Shown in pieces: positions 1 to 8,071 of a stretch of DNA of 44,621 bases (the first letter of the stretch is position 1; each line of letters opens with the position of its first letter). A model generated the notes under the pieces. It saw only the letters and a program-made list of their open reading frames with translations. It did no database searches and was not told the DNA's origin. This DNA comes from Alphaproteobacteria bacterium. Lineage in GTDB: Bacteria > Pseudomonadota > Alphaproteobacteria > Acetobacterales > Acetobacteraceae. Location of the stretch: positions 1 through 44,621 of the forward strand of contig VGDL01000030.1 of the NCBI GenBank assembly GCA_016869735.1, written 5' to 3'. The position numbers were made by a program, and so were the translations under genes.

Positions 1-660
1 GATATCGCTGGCGTCACGACGGTTGGCGAACAGCTTGGCGGTACGCGCGGTATTCTTTCAACCACCTTCGCCGCGCTTTCGGTGGTGTCTGACACCCAGA
101 AGCAAATTCGTGCGGTGCTGACCCGCTTGGCCGATGCTGGCGTTACTGATGGTTCGCGTACTTCTTACAAAGAACAATACGTGCTGCTCACGAATCAGGT
201 TGCGACATTTATTGATGACGCTTTCTATAACGGCCGCACCCTGCTCGCAACTACCGGCATAAGTGGCGGGGATATCACCAGCATCCGCAACGAATCTGGT
301 GGACAATTCACCATCACTGCGGTGGATGGCACAACTTTGAAGCTCGACACCACGCCGCCGGCTGACGCTCAAGAGGCGGCGGACGCGATCGTCTCTGGTG
401 GTGCTTTCGACGATGTTGATGCGGCCATCTCCAAAGCGTTGAACTCCTTCGGCGCGCAGCTGCAGTTCGTGGAAAATCAGTTCGTCTATAACTCCAAGAA
501 GATTGACGCCTTGGATGATGGCCTTGGCGCCTTGGTGGATGCCGATCTGGCGAAGGAAAGCTCCAAGCTTCACGCGCTGCAAACGCGTCAGCAGCTTGGC
601 GTCCAGACCCTTGGCATCGCGAATCAGGGGCCGCAGGTTCTGCTCAGCCTCTTCCGCTGA
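1..660 (+). CDS. flagellin, C-terminal part (5' end outside window)
   Basis: The reading frame is open from the first base and ends at a TGA at 658-660, so 219 residues of the C-terminal part are visible and the start lies upstream. The last 60 residues are typical of the flagellin D0/D1 C-terminal helix: VDADLAKESSKLHALQTRQQ followed by a region ending in LLSLFR, the hydrophobic heptad helix that packs in the core of the filament. Flagellin is exported by the flagellar type III system and polymerises into the filament. The flbT and flaF genes directly downstream, both flagellin-expression regulators of Alphaproteobacteria, support the assignment. The variable central domain is only partly in view, so the class of flagellin cannot be given. 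Confidence 0.92.
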   Translation, partial: DIAGVTTVGEQLGGTRGILSTTFAALSVVSDTQKQIRAVLTRLADAGVTDGSRTSYKEQYVLLTNQVATFIDDAFYNGRTLLATTGISGGDITSIRNESGGQFTITAVDGTTLKLDTTPPADAQEAADAIVSGGAFDDVDAAISKALNSFGAQLQFVENQFVYNSKKIDALDDGLGALVDADLAKESSKLHALQTRQQLGVQTLGIANQGPQVLLSLFR

Positions 661-722
661 ACTTCAAATGGCGATCCCGGATTACCCGGGGTCGCCGCCC
701 TAACCAGGTAACGGAGACAAAA

Positions 723-1148
723 ATGTCTACCCTCGTCCTCGAACTCCGCCAAGGCGACATGATGATCGTCAATGGCGCCCCTATTCGCTTCCGCAACCGC
801 GCGCGGATCGAACTCACCGCCAAGGCGCGCTTTCTGTTCGGCAAGCAATTGATGACGCCCGATATGGCCGATACCCCTGCGCGGCGCATCTATTTCGCCC
901 TGCAAACCGCCTATATCGGCGATCATGAAGAAAGAAAGGCTGGCCTTGAAGAAGCGAAGCAACGCATCGCTGAATTCAAGCAAGCCACGACATCCAATCT
1001 CGCGCGGGAATATCTGGATCGCGCCCTCATGCTGGCGGAAGAAGACCAGTGCTATCAGGCATTGAAATTCGCCCGCCGCGTGATGCGGCATGAAGAAGTG
1101 GTGCTGGGGCTAATGGCCATCGCACAATTTGCAAAAACGGCTGAATGA
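723..1148 (+). CDS. flbT: flagellar biosynthesis repressor FlbT
   Basis: A 141-residue protein matching FlbT in length and features: N-terminal LVLELRQGDMMIVNGAPI, then the conserved RIYFALQTAYI and a helical C-terminal half with REYLDRALMLAEEDQCYQAL. In Caulobacter FlbT binds the 5' untranslated region of flagellin mRNA and lowers its translation and stability until the hook is complete, acting together with FlaF; the same role is inferred here. A GGAGA ribosome site lies about 6 bases before the ATG. It follows the flagellin gene by 62 bp and overlaps flaF by four bases (ATGA), so all three are probably one transcription unit. Confidence 0.93.
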   Translation: MSTLVLELRQGDMMIVNGAPIRFRNRARIELTAKARFLFGKQLMTPDMADTPARRIYFALQTAYIGDHEERKAGLEEAKQRIAEFKQATTSNLAREYLDRALMLAEEDQCYQALKFARRVMRHEEVVLGLMAIAQFAKTAE

Positions 1149-1507
1149 CGACGACACCCATGAACCAAATGCTTGGAACGCGCGGCTATGGTGCCACGCA
1201 ACGCGTCCGGACCCTGCGTGAACAGGAGGCCGATGTCTTCCGTCGTATCAATTATGGGCTCAAGGCCGCGATCAATGGTAATGCCATTGATCGTGCTCGT
1301 GCCATTTCGGATAATCGCCGCCTGTGGCTCGCCATCGAAGTGGCGCTGGTCAATCCGGAAAACCAGCTTCCCGAAACTACCCGCGTTGGTATCCTGCGCC
1401 TTGGCCGCGGCGTGCAGCGGGAGATGGATAATCAGGAACCGGACATCGCCTTCCTGATCGACATCAATGAACAGATGATCGCCGGGCTATCGGGCGACCC
1501 TGGCTGA
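1145..1507 (+). CDS. flaF: flagellar biosynthesis regulator FlaF
   Basis: A 120-residue protein whose ATG overlaps the flbT stop (ATGA), indicating translational coupling. Family features seen are the N-terminal REQEADVFRRINYGLKAA, the central NRRLWLAIEVALVNPENQLP and the helical end FLIDINEQMIAGLSG. FlaF is an alphaproteobacterial protein needed for flagellin synthesis or secretion; in Caulobacter it works with FlbT and binds flagellin. Role here is by family and by position behind flagellin and flbT. It ends 12 bp before the convergent cytochrome b561 gene. Confidence 0.93.
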   Translation: MTTTPMNQMLGTRGYGATQRVRTLREQEADVFRRINYGLKAAINGNAIDRARAISDNRRLWLAIEVALVNPENQLPETTRVGILRLGRGVQREMDNQEPDIAFLIDINEQMIAGLSGDPG

Positions 1508-1519
1508 CCTGGCCCTGCT

Positions 1520-2098
1520 TCAGATCATCCGCATCAGCGTTCCATCGCGCCTTATGGCGTGGTGGAACAAGGCGCCGCCCACATGCAGCGCAATCAGCAC
1601 CACCAAAGACCAGCCGCCTATTGTGTGCAGCAGCTTCAGAATGCGGGCGAGCCATTCCCAAGCCTCCATGAATTTCGGAAATTCGATGAAGCCGAGGTAA
1701 GCGGTTGCACCCTGCATCGGAAAGCCCCAGGCATTGGTGGCCATGAAGCCGAGCAAGGGCTGGATGATCAGCAGCGCATACAACGCATGATGCACAGCGG
1801 CTGAAGCAGTGCGGAACAATTTGGGCATATCATTCGGCAGGCTGGGCGGCGGGCTCAGCCAGCGCCAGGCCAGCCGGGCCAGCGCCACGAACAGAATGGT
1901 CAGCCCTGCGCTTTCATGCAGCGCGTAGAACGCCATCTTGCTGTCATCCTTCACATGCTGGATGACAAAGCCAAGCGGCAGCGCCACCAGCATCAGGCCA
2001 AGCGTCACCCAATGAAACAGCTTCGCAATCGTGCCATATTGCCCCGCCGGATGCGCCGCATCGGTGCCCTTGGGCGGCAGATTTGCCATGCCAGCCAT
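1520..2098 (-). CDS. cytochrome b561 family integral membrane protein
   Basis: A 192-residue four-helix membrane protein of the bacterial cytochrome b561 (CybB/YodB) family. It starts with GQYGTIAKLFHWVTLGLML, where H29 sits at the start of helix 1. Other histidines placed as possible haem b ligands are H61 (LHES), H103/H104 between helices, H158 and H172 (ALHVGGALFHH). The family carries electrons from quinol or to periplasmic acceptors in the inner membrane. The frame stays open to an ATG at 2128, but the ATG at 2098 is preferred because GGGAGAG lies four bases before it and family members begin near here. Physiological partner is not evident: neighbours are flagellar and DUF429 genes. Confidence 0.88.
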   Translation of the reverse strand: MAGMANLPPKGTDAAHPAGQYGTIAKLFHWVTLGLMLVALPLGFVIQHVKDDSKMAFYALHESAGLTILFVALARLAWRWLSPPPSLPNDMPKLFRTASAAVHHALYALLIIQPLLGFMATNAWGFPMQGATAYLGFIEFPKFMEAWEWLARILKLLHTIGGWSLVVLIALHVGGALFHHAIRRDGTLMRMI

Positions 2099-2166
2099 CA
2101 CACTCTCCCATCCTGTGGCGATCAGCATGACATGAAGGCCGATCGTTGCGCGAGAGGTTTCACCGC

Positions 2167-3087
2167 ATGATTGCCGCCCATGCGGATTGGAGCATTGATC
2201 CCCGCAAGCGCTGGGTCAGCATCGCCCGCCGCCAGGGGAAGCATTGGCAGGCCAGCGCCCCGCGCCTGGTGGGCGACCCTGCCACCTTGGCGGTGGCCCT
2301 GATTGCGGAAGGTGGCCCGGCGGCGCTGGGGCTTGATCTGCCGCTTGGCGTGCCGCGCGGCTTTGCCGCAGGCCGCGCCGAACAAGGCTTCCCGGCCTTT
2401 CTGGCGGGGCTTGCGGGAAACCCTGATTTCTTCGCGGTATCGCCAAGCCTGGACACCGTCTCCCCCGCCCGCCCCTTCTACCCCGCGCGCGGCATCAAGG
2501 GCATGACGCGCTTGGCCCATGCAACGGCGCTCGGCCTTGCCGATGCTGCTGGCCTGTCACGTTTATGTGACCGCGCCACGGCAGAACGCCCGGCCGGGGC
2601 ACCGGTGTTTTGGACGCTCGGCGCCAATCAATCCGGCAAGGCCGCCATCAGCGCCTGGCGCGATTGGCTGGCGCCCGCGCTTGCCGCCGGCGCGCCCTTC
2701 CGGCTTTGGCCTTTTGCCGGGGCGCTGCACGATCTGCTCCGCCCCGGCCAGCTTGCAGTCGCCGAGGTCTATCCGGCGGAAGCCTTGCGCCATCTGGGGC
2801 TGAAACTCACGGGATCAAAACGCGCCGAGGCGCCGCGCCAGGCAATCGCCCCCGCGCTGCGTGATGCCATGGCGGCTTTGCACGTCACGCCCGATACGGC
2901 CCTGGCCGAGATGATCGAAGCCGGTTTCGGCCCCGACGCGGCGGGTGAAGATCGCTTCGATTCGCTGATTGGCCTGCTTGGCCTGATTGGCGTGGTGGAT
3001 GGCCAGCGCCCGGATTTCATCCCCGAAGACCCCATGATCCGCGCCTGGGAGGGCTGGGTTTTGGGCCAAACTGCCCTGCCCCTTTAA
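2167..3087 (+). CDS. DUF429-like protein (RNase H-like fold)
   Basis: A 306-residue cytoplasmic protein without signal or membrane segments. It resembles DUF429 proteins, predicted to have an RNase H-like fold: an early acidic strand motif HADWSIDPRKRWVSIA, a second acidic motif LGLDLPLGVPRGFA near residue 60, a central VAEVYPAEAL and a final EDRFDSLIGLLGLIG with acidic residues. The spacing of these acidic motifs is what the fold would need for a metal site, but activity is unknown. An upstream in-frame TTG at 2146 also exists; ATG 2167 is chosen because GAGAGG lies nine bases before it. The stop overlaps the convergent Lrp gene stop (TTTAA). Confidence 0.62.
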   Translation: MIAAHADWSIDPRKRWVSIARRQGKHWQASAPRLVGDPATLAVALIAEGGPAALGLDLPLGVPRGFAAGRAEQGFPAFLAGLAGNPDFFAVSPSLDTVSPARPFYPARGIKGMTRLAHATALGLADAAGLSRLCDRATAERPAGAPVFWTLGANQSGKAAISAWRDWLAPALAAGAPFRLWPFAGALHDLLRPGQLAVAEVYPAEALRHLGLKLTGSKRAEAPRQAIAPALRDAMAALHVTPDTALAEMIEAGFGPDAAGEDRFDSLIGLLGLIGVVDGQRPDFIPEDPMIRAWEGWVLGQTALPL

Positions 3088-3572
3088 CCGAGCGGCACGC
3101 CCGCCACATCCTTGGCGGTCCTGATCGTCTGCAAGGTCTGCACACGCAGCACATTCGCCGCCCCCGTCAGCCGCGCGGTCAATTCATTCTCATGCGCGGT
3201 ATTGCGCGCGACAAGACGCAGCAGGAAATCCCCACCACCGCGGATCATGTGGCATTCGCGCACCTCCGGCCAGGAAGTTGCCAGCGCTTCAAAGGCATCC
3301 AGCACGCTCTGCTTTTGCGATTCCAGGCCAACAAGGGCGAAGAACATCACCTCCCACCCCAGCGCGGCGGGGTCGAGGTCTGCGTGATAGCCGCGAATGA
3401 CGGCTTCTTCTTCCAGCCGCCGCACGCGCCTCAGGCAAGGTGGCGCGGAAAGATTGACGCGTCGGGCAAGTTCCACATTCGTGATGCGGCCATCAGCCTG
3501 GAGTTCCGCCAGAATCTGGCGGTCCAACGCGTCCAGCGCCGGATCGGGGGTGGGGTTCTTAGGATTGGGCAC
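3084..3572 (-). CDS. Lrp/AsnC family transcriptional regulator
   Basis: A 162-residue regulator of the leucine-responsive/AsnC family. Residues about 13-60 form the winged helix-turn-helix (LDRQILAELQADGRITNVEL, then ARRVNLSAPPCLRRVRRLEE); residues about 75-150 form the RAM ligand-binding domain with VRECHMIRGGGDFLLRLVA. Such proteins bind amino acids and assemble into octamers that bend DNA. It diverges from trxB over about 125 bp, so it may regulate that promoter; this is inference. The pairing Lrp, trxB, LysR looks like a conserved block in Rhodospirillales. The effector cannot be told from the sequence. Confidence 0.9.
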   Translation of the reverse strand: MPNPKNPTPDPALDALDRQILAELQADGRITNVELARRVNLSAPPCLRRVRRLEEEAVIRGYHADLDPAALGWEVMFFALVGLESQKQSVLDAFEALATSWPEVRECHMIRGGGDFLLRLVARNTAHENELTARLTGAANVLRVQTLQTIRTAKDVAGVPLG

Positions 3573-3699
3573 GGGTCTTCATTGCTCAAAACCGGGCCGC
3601 CGCGCAATATCATTTCAAGATGCAGCATCGGCCAGGCTACGGCTTGCCCGGAAGGGGTGGCTGGCCGATATCAACCGGTAGATTTCAGGGGTGCGGATC

Positions 3700-4671
3700 G
3701 TGGCCGAGACATTTCAAAGCAAGCTGCTCATTCTGGGTGCCGGGCCGGCGGGCTATACGGCAGCGATCTATGCCGCGCGCGCCGGGCTTTCGCCCCTGCT
3801 GGTGGCGGGGATGCAACCAGGCGGGCAGCTGACCATCACCACCGATGTGGAAAACTACCCAGGCTTTGCGGAGGCCGTGCAAGGCCCCTGGCTGATGGAC
3901 CAGATGGCCGCGCAGGCTGTGCATTGCGGCACCAAGGTGGTGCAGGATGTCATTACCTCCATTGATTTGTCGCGCCGGCCCTTCCGCGCGGTGGGCGATT
4001 CCGGCGATGTTTATGTGGCTGAGGCGCTGGTGATCGCCACCGGCGCGCAGGCGCGCTGGCTTGGCATTCCGGGTGAGAAGGAATTGGGCGGTTTTGGTGT
4101 TTCCGCCTGCGCCACCTGCGATGGTTTCTTTTATCGCGGCAAGGATGTGGCGGTGATTGGCGGCGGCAATTCCGCGACCGAGGAAGCGCTGTATCTTTCC
4201 AACCTCGCGCGGCATGTCACGCTGATCCATCGGCGTGATTCCTTGCGGTCAGAGAAAATCCTGCAACAGCGGCTTTTCGCGAAGCCGAATGTTTCGATTC
4301 TGTGGAATACACTGACGGAAGAAGTGCTGGCCGATACATCAGGGCGCATGCCAGTCGCGCGGGGGCTCGCGCTGCGTGATCGCATCACGGGTGAGGCGCG
4401 CGAATTGAAGGTGGATGGGGTTTTTGTCGCCATCGGCCATTCGCCCGCCACTGCGCTTTTCCAAGGCCAGATCGGCATGGATGCGGAAGGCTATATCGAA
4501 ACCACGCCCGGCAGCACGCGTACCTCTATTCCCGGCGTCTTCGCTGCGGGCGATGTGCAGGACAAGATTTATCGCCAGGCGGTCACCGCCGCCGGCACCG
4601 GCTGCATGGCAGCGCTTGAAGCGGAAAAATACCTTGCTGCGCTTGAAGCGGGCCACGCGGCGGCAGCCTGA
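3700..4671 (+). CDS. trxB: thioredoxin-disulfide reductase
   Basis: A 323-residue flavoprotein. It shows the FAD dinucleotide motif [17 protein letters not shown], the redox-active CATC pair (C137, C140 from this start), the NADPH motif [13 protein letters not shown] and a C-terminal [20 protein letters not shown] that binds FAD. It passes electrons from NADPH to thioredoxin in the cytoplasm. No ATG is available; GTG at 3691 and GTG at 3700 are in frame, and 3700 is preferred because AGGGG ends eight bases before it. The LysR gene starts one base inside its stop codon (TGATG), so the two are co-translated. Length and motifs are normal for bacterial low-molecular-weight TrxB. Confidence 0.95.
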   Translation: MAETFQSKLLILGAGPAGYTAAIYAARAGLSPLLVAGMQPGGQLTITTDVENYPGFAEAVQGPWLMDQMAAQAVHCGTKVVQDVITSIDLSRRPFRAVGDSGDVYVAEALVIATGAQARWLGIPGEKELGGFGVSACATCDGFFYRGKDVAVIGGGNSATEEALYLSNLARHVTLIHRRDSLRSEKILQQRLFAKPNVSILWNTLTEEVLADTSGRMPVARGLALRDRITGEARELKVDGVFVAIGHSPATALFQGQIGMDAEGYIETTPGSTRTSIPGVFAAGDVQDKIYRQAVTAAGTGCMAALEAEKYLAALEAGHAAAA

Positions 4672-5561
4672 TGCCGACCGATTGGGACAAGCTGCGTATT
4701 TTCCACGCGGTGGCGGAGGCTGGGTCCTTCACCCATGCCGGTGAGACACTGAACCTGAGTCAATCTGCGGTATCACGGCAAATCCAGGCGCTGGAAGAAG
4801 CGCTGAATGTGCCGCTGTTTCATCGCCATGCGCGCGGCCTGATCCTCACCGAACAGGGCGAAACCCTGAACCGTACGGTGCGAGAGGTTTTCGCGAAACT
4901 CGCGATGACTGAAACCATGTTGACCGAAAGCCGCGAACGCCCGGCGGGGCGGCTTAAGGTCACGTCCACCATCGGCTTTGGCAGTACCTGGCTGGCGCCG
5001 CGCTTGAAGAAGCTGCTGGATATTCATCCGGAAATCAGTGTCACGCTGCTATTGGATGATTCCGATCTGGATATCGCGATGCGCGAAGCGGATGTCGCGA
5101 TCCGCATGCATGCGCCGCGGCAGCCGGAATTGATCCAGCGCCATATCGCAAGCTTTGGTTGGCGGATTTGCGGTGCCGCTTCCTACCTGAAGACCATCGG
5201 CATTCCTCAGCGGCCCGAGGATTTGGACGCGCATCGGCTGATCATCTACGGCGACTACCAGCCGCCGATTGAAAACATCAATTGGCTGGCCGAGGTCGGC
5301 CGCCGCCCTGGTACGGCGAGGCGCGCGGCGATTGAGCTCAATTCCCTGCCTGGCATGGTGCAGGCGGTGCGCAGTGGTTTGGGGCTGGCGGCGCTGCCGG
5401 ATTACATCGGGGCGGAGCTTGATGAATTCGTCCAGGTACTCCCAGGGGTGAAGGGGCCGAAGATTGAGGCCTATTTCGTCTATCCGGAAGAAATGAGGCA
5501 TTCCAAGCGCGTAGCCGTGTTTCGGGACTTCCTGGTGGCCGAGCTGACCAGGGCGATTTGA
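4671..5561 (+). CDS. LysR family transcriptional regulator
   Basis: A 296-residue LysR-type regulator. The N-terminal helix-turn-helix covers residues about 5-65 (KLRIFHAVAEAGSFTHAGET, LSQSAVSRQIQALEEALNVP), followed by the linker helix and a substrate-binding domain beginning RLKVTSTIGFGSTWLAPRL. The C-terminal half resembles the GcvA-like LysR subgroup. Its start overlaps the trxB stop by one base, so it is co-expressed with trxB. Ligand and target genes are unknown; by analogy an oxidative or metabolic role linked to trxB is possible but not shown. A structured non-coding stretch and a strong terminator follow. Confidence 0.92.
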   Translation: MPTDWDKLRIFHAVAEAGSFTHAGETLNLSQSAVSRQIQALEEALNVPLFHRHARGLILTEQGETLNRTVREVFAKLAMTETMLTESRERPAGRLKVTSTIGFGSTWLAPRLKKLLDIHPEISVTLLLDDSDLDIAMREADVAIRMHAPRQPELIQRHIASFGWRICGAASYLKTIGIPQRPEDLDAHRLIIYGDYQPPIENINWLAEVGRRPGTARRAAIELNSLPGMVQAVRSGLGLAALPDYIGAELDEFVQVLPGVKGPKIEAYFVYPEEMRHSKRVAVFRDFLVAELTRAI

Positions 5562-5573
5562 CCCCATGTAACT

Positions 5574-5765
5574 GCCAAGGGCTGAGCTATGCGTTTTTTG
5601 CATGGCCGTGTGGTGAAGAACGGGAACCACAACCTAGACAGGAAAGATTATAAAATGTGCATCCGACGCTGTTCGGAAGGGGTCAGTTGATCCCTCGTCT
5701 CCCAGACGTGAAGCCTCCCTGTTGACTTGGCCCGGAAACCCTCGGTTTTCGGGCCATTCTTTTTT
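5574..5765 (+). ncRNA. candidate structured small RNA
   Basis: The 290-bp gap after the LysR gene carries a run of hairpins and no credible ORF. Stems seen: TGTGGT/ACCACA (5609-5614 with 5626-5631), TCCGA/TCGGA (5662-5666 with 5673-5677), GGGGTC/GATCCC (from 5679 to 5695), CGTCT/AGACG with a CCC loop (5696-5708), then the terminator. A TATAAAAT box at 5649-5656 could be a -10 element giving an RNA of roughly 100 nt; it has no clear -35. Alternatively GCCAAG at 5574-5579 pairs exactly with CTTGGC at 5726-5731, giving a closed ~158-nt rod about the size of 6S RNA. I cannot assign a family. Confidence 0.35.
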
Positions 5766-5766
5766 G
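5729..5766 (+). terminator. Rho-independent terminator
   Basis: GGCCCGGAAACC (5729-5740) pairs with GGTTTTCGGGCC (5744-5755), twelve pairs with one G-T wobble and a three-base loop, followed by ATTCTTTTTT. It is oriented for the plus strand and ends either the trxB-LysR transcript or the candidate small RNA. Confidence 0.85.
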
Positions 5767-5781
5767 ATTTTGGGGCTTTTT

Positions 5782-5793
5782 CCTTGACGCGCC
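5782..5793 (+). repeat. upstream element CCTTGACGCGCC, copy 1
   Basis: This 12-base element lies about 60 bases before the ATG of the first Bug gene. An identical copy occurs at 6825-6836, about 55 bases before the second Bug gene. It contains TTGACG, a reasonable -35 sequence, but no good -10 at 16-18 bases is seen. It could be a promoter part, an operator or a relic of gene duplication. Confidence 0.4.
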
Positions 5794-5851
5794 CGCCCTT
5801 TCTGTCCTGCCATGCATCAAAATAATGCCGACTGGGCGAAAAAGGGGGATC

Positions 5852-6823
5852 ATGTCAGGAACAACACGCCGTGGCGCCTTGGGCCTGGGCGCCGCGCTGC
5901 TGGCCGCGCCAGCCTTGGGTCAATCGCTTTGGCCGACAGGACCCATTCGCTTCATCGTCACCTTTCCGGCAGGCGGTTCGACCGATCTGCTGTCACGCAT
6001 CTGGTGCAACCGCATGGCGGAAATCACCGGCCAGCCCTTTGTGGTGGAGAACCGTTCAGGCTCCGGCGGGAATGTGGGCACCGAAGCGATTGCGCGCGCG
6101 GCGCCTGACGGCAATACGATTGGACTTGCCTCGGTCGCATCACTGGCCATTGCGCCGACATTGTATCGGCGCCTGCCCTTCGATGTAACGCGTGACTTTT
6201 CGTATATCTGCGGCCTTTGGCAATTGCCGAATCTGCTGATCACGCGGCTTGATTTTCCAGCCGACAACTTACCTGACCTAATCCGTCAGGCGCGGGAAAA
6301 TCCGGGACGCTTCACTTTCGCAAGCTCTGGCGCCGGCACCACGCTTCATCTTTCTGGTGAATTGTTCAAGCAAATGGCGGGCGTGGATATTCTGCATATT
6401 CCCTATCGCGGTGGTGCGCCTGCACAGGTTGATCTACTTGGTGGGCGCGTGGATATGATGTTCGGCAATATCCCGGAAGCGGTGCGCGCCTTTCGCGAAG
6501 GCAAGGTGAAGGCGCTTGGCGTAACCGGCCCGCAACGCAGCCCGCAAGCGCCACAAATCCCCGCCATTGGCGAATTTCTGCCTGGTTATGCCGTGACCTC
6601 CTGGGGCGGGGTATGCGGGCCTGCGGGTATCGCACCAGGCATCGTCGCGCGTATGGCGGAACTTGGCCGGCAGGCGGTGGAAAGCACTGAGGTTCGCCGC
6701 CGTTATGAGGAAGCTGCCGCCGAGGTTTGGTGGAAATCGCCTGCAGATTTGGCGCAATTTCGCCGCGCCAATGAAGAAAGTTTCGCGGCCCTGATCCGCG
6801 CCGCTGGCGCGGTGGTGGAATAA
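5852..6823 (+). CDS. Bug/TctC family tripartite tricarboxylate transporter substrate-binding protein (first of a tandem pair)
   Basis: A 323-residue periplasmic binding protein. The N-terminus MSGTTRRGALGLGAALLAAP is a twin-arginine-type signal. The mature part has the Bug hallmarks: WPTGPIRFIVTFPAGGSTD early, FVVENRSGSGGNVGTEAIAR, PDGNTIGLAS and HIPYRGGAPAQVDLLGGRVD. These proteins bind small carboxylates or related organic acids and deliver them to TctA/TctB membrane proteins, none of which are in the window. ATG 5852 is chosen over 5825 because AAGGGGG lies just before it and the signal peptide starts here. It is clearly paralogous to the next gene (same motif order, near-identical segments), 68 bp downstream. 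Confidence 0.9.
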   Translation: MSGTTRRGALGLGAALLAAPALGQSLWPTGPIRFIVTFPAGGSTDLLSRIWCNRMAEITGQPFVVENRSGSGGNVGTEAIARAAPDGNTIGLASVASLAIAPTLYRRLPFDVTRDFSYICGLWQLPNLLITRLDFPADNLPDLIRQARENPGRFTFASSGAGTTLHLSGELFKQMAGVDILHIPYRGGAPAQVDLLGGRVDMMFGNIPEAVRAFREGKVKALGVTGPQRSPQAPQIPAIGEFLPGYAVTSWGGVCGPAGIAPGIVARMAELGRQAVESTEVRRRYEEAAAEVWWKSPADLAQFRRANEESFAALIRAAGAVVE

Positions 6824-6824
6824 C

Positions 6825-6836
6825 CCTTGACGCGCC
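6825..6836 (+). repeat. upstream element CCTTGACGCGCC, copy 2
   Basis: Exact second copy of the 12-base element at 5782-5793, beginning just after the stop of the first Bug gene and placed at a similar distance from the second gene's start. This suggests that the duplication that made the gene pair included upstream DNA, or that the pair shares a regulator. Confidence 0.4.
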
Positions 6837-6891
6837 AGGCACAAGGCTGTGGCATCGCTTCATAATCTAAGCAGATAACGGGAGGACCACC

Positions 6892-7872
6892 ATGAACACC
6901 ACCATCACACGCCGCACTGCTCTGGGCCTTGGCGCCGGCTTGCTCGCCGCGCCAGCCATTGGCAACGCGCAGGGTAATTGGCCAAGCGGTCCCATTCGCT
7001 TCATCGGGCTTTTCCCGCCGGGGGGCGGCACTGACATCCTGTCTCGCATTTGGTGCATCAAAATGAGCGAGATCACCGGCCAACAATTCGTGGTCGAAAA
7101 CCGCTCCGGTTCCGGTGGTAATGTCGGCACGGAAGCGATTGCGCGTTCCACCCCAGATGGCAATACGATTGGCCTTGCCTCCGTCGCGCCGCTCGCGATT
7201 TCGCCAACGCTTTACGCGCGCCTGAATTACAGTGCCGCACGCGACATCGCGCTGATCTCTGGCCTTTGGCAATTGCCGAATATGCTTGTGGTGAACAATG
7301 ATGTTCCGGCGCGTAGCGTGCCTGAACTGATCGCGCTGCTGAAGGCCAACCCCGGCAAATATGCCTTCGCATCATCAGGGTCCGGCACCACGGTTCATCT
7401 TTCTGGCGAAATGTTCAAATTCATGGCCGGCGTGGATATGCTGCATGTGCCTTATCGCGGCGCGGCGCCGGCGCATATTGATCTGGCCGGCGGGCGCGTT
7501 CACATGATTTTCGATAATATCCCGCAGGCTTTGGCCTTGGCGCGGGATGGCAAGGTGCGCGCCCTGGCCGTGACAGGTGCCCAGCGCAGCCCACAAGCGC
7601 CGGAGATTCCAACCATGGCGGAATTCCTGCCGGGTTTTGAAGTCTCCTCCTGGGGTGGGGTTTGCGCGCCGGTCGGCATTTCCCCGGCCTTGGTCCGCCG
7701 TATCAATGAACTCACCAAGCAATCACTGGAAAACGAAGATATCAAAAAGCGCTTTTACGATAATGGCGCCACCACCTGGTACACCACGCCCGAGGAATTC
7801 GTGAGGTTCCGGGCCGATAATGAAGCCGCCTTCGCGCCGCTGATCCGCGCTTCCGGCGCCAAGGTGGATTGA
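6892..7872 (+). CDS. Bug/TctC family substrate-binding protein (second of a tandem pair)
   Basis: A 326-residue periplasmic binding protein with a twin-arginine-like leader (TRRTALGLGAGLLAAP) and the family motifs WPSGPIRFIGLFPPGGGTD, FVVENRSGSGGNVGTEAIAR, HVPYRGAAPAHIDLAGGRVH and EIPTMAEFLPGFEVSSWGGV. GGGAGG lies six bases before the ATG. It differs from its upstream paralogue most in the lobe-hinge segments after residue 100, which may give a different ligand. As with the first copy no TctA/TctB permease is adjacent; in related bacteria such orphan Bug proteins share permeases or act as sensors. The ligand cannot be predicted. Confidence 0.9.
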   Translation: MNTTITRRTALGLGAGLLAAPAIGNAQGNWPSGPIRFIGLFPPGGGTDILSRIWCIKMSEITGQQFVVENRSGSGGNVGTEAIARSTPDGNTIGLASVAPLAISPTLYARLNYSAARDIALISGLWQLPNMLVVNNDVPARSVPELIALLKANPGKYAFASSGSGTTVHLSGEMFKFMAGVDMLHVPYRGAAPAHIDLAGGRVHMIFDNIPQALALARDGKVRALAVTGAQRSPQAPEIPTMAEFLPGFEVSSWGGVCAPVGISPALVRRINELTKQSLENEDIKKRFYDNGATTWYTTPEEFVRFRADNEAAFAPLIRASGAKVD

Positions 7873-7891
7873 AAAACTGCGCGCGGCCAGA

Positions 7892-8071
7892 TTACGCCGC
7901 GCGCCGATTCCACGGCATCAGCGCCAGTAAATTCGCCATGGGGCAAAGCCCCATGATGCCGGCGAAAACCAGGCCTGCGCCAACAAAGGCGGAAAGCGCG
8001 TGAAAGCGCGGGTCCACCAGCGCCCCCAATAGGGCGCCCAGCACCACAAGGCTGCCTGCAACAATCTGCAC
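7892..8071 (-). pseudogene. DUF2892 membrane tail separated from the rhodanese by an in-frame TAG
   Basis: Immediately downstream of the rhodanese stop, in the same frame, 59 further codons run to a TAA. They begin [20 protein letters not shown], continue [18 protein letters not shown] and end [12 protein letters not shown]: the two-helix DUF2892 domain normally fused to the C-terminus of rhodaneses of this type (YgaP-like). In intact relatives the junction reads MR-Q-VQI; here the Q codon position is TAG, one transition from CAG. The next codon is GTG, so the tail could be re-initiated as a separate 59-residue membrane peptide. Otherwise it is a dead fragment or a base-call error. The rest of the frame shows no decay. 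Confidence 0.75.
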
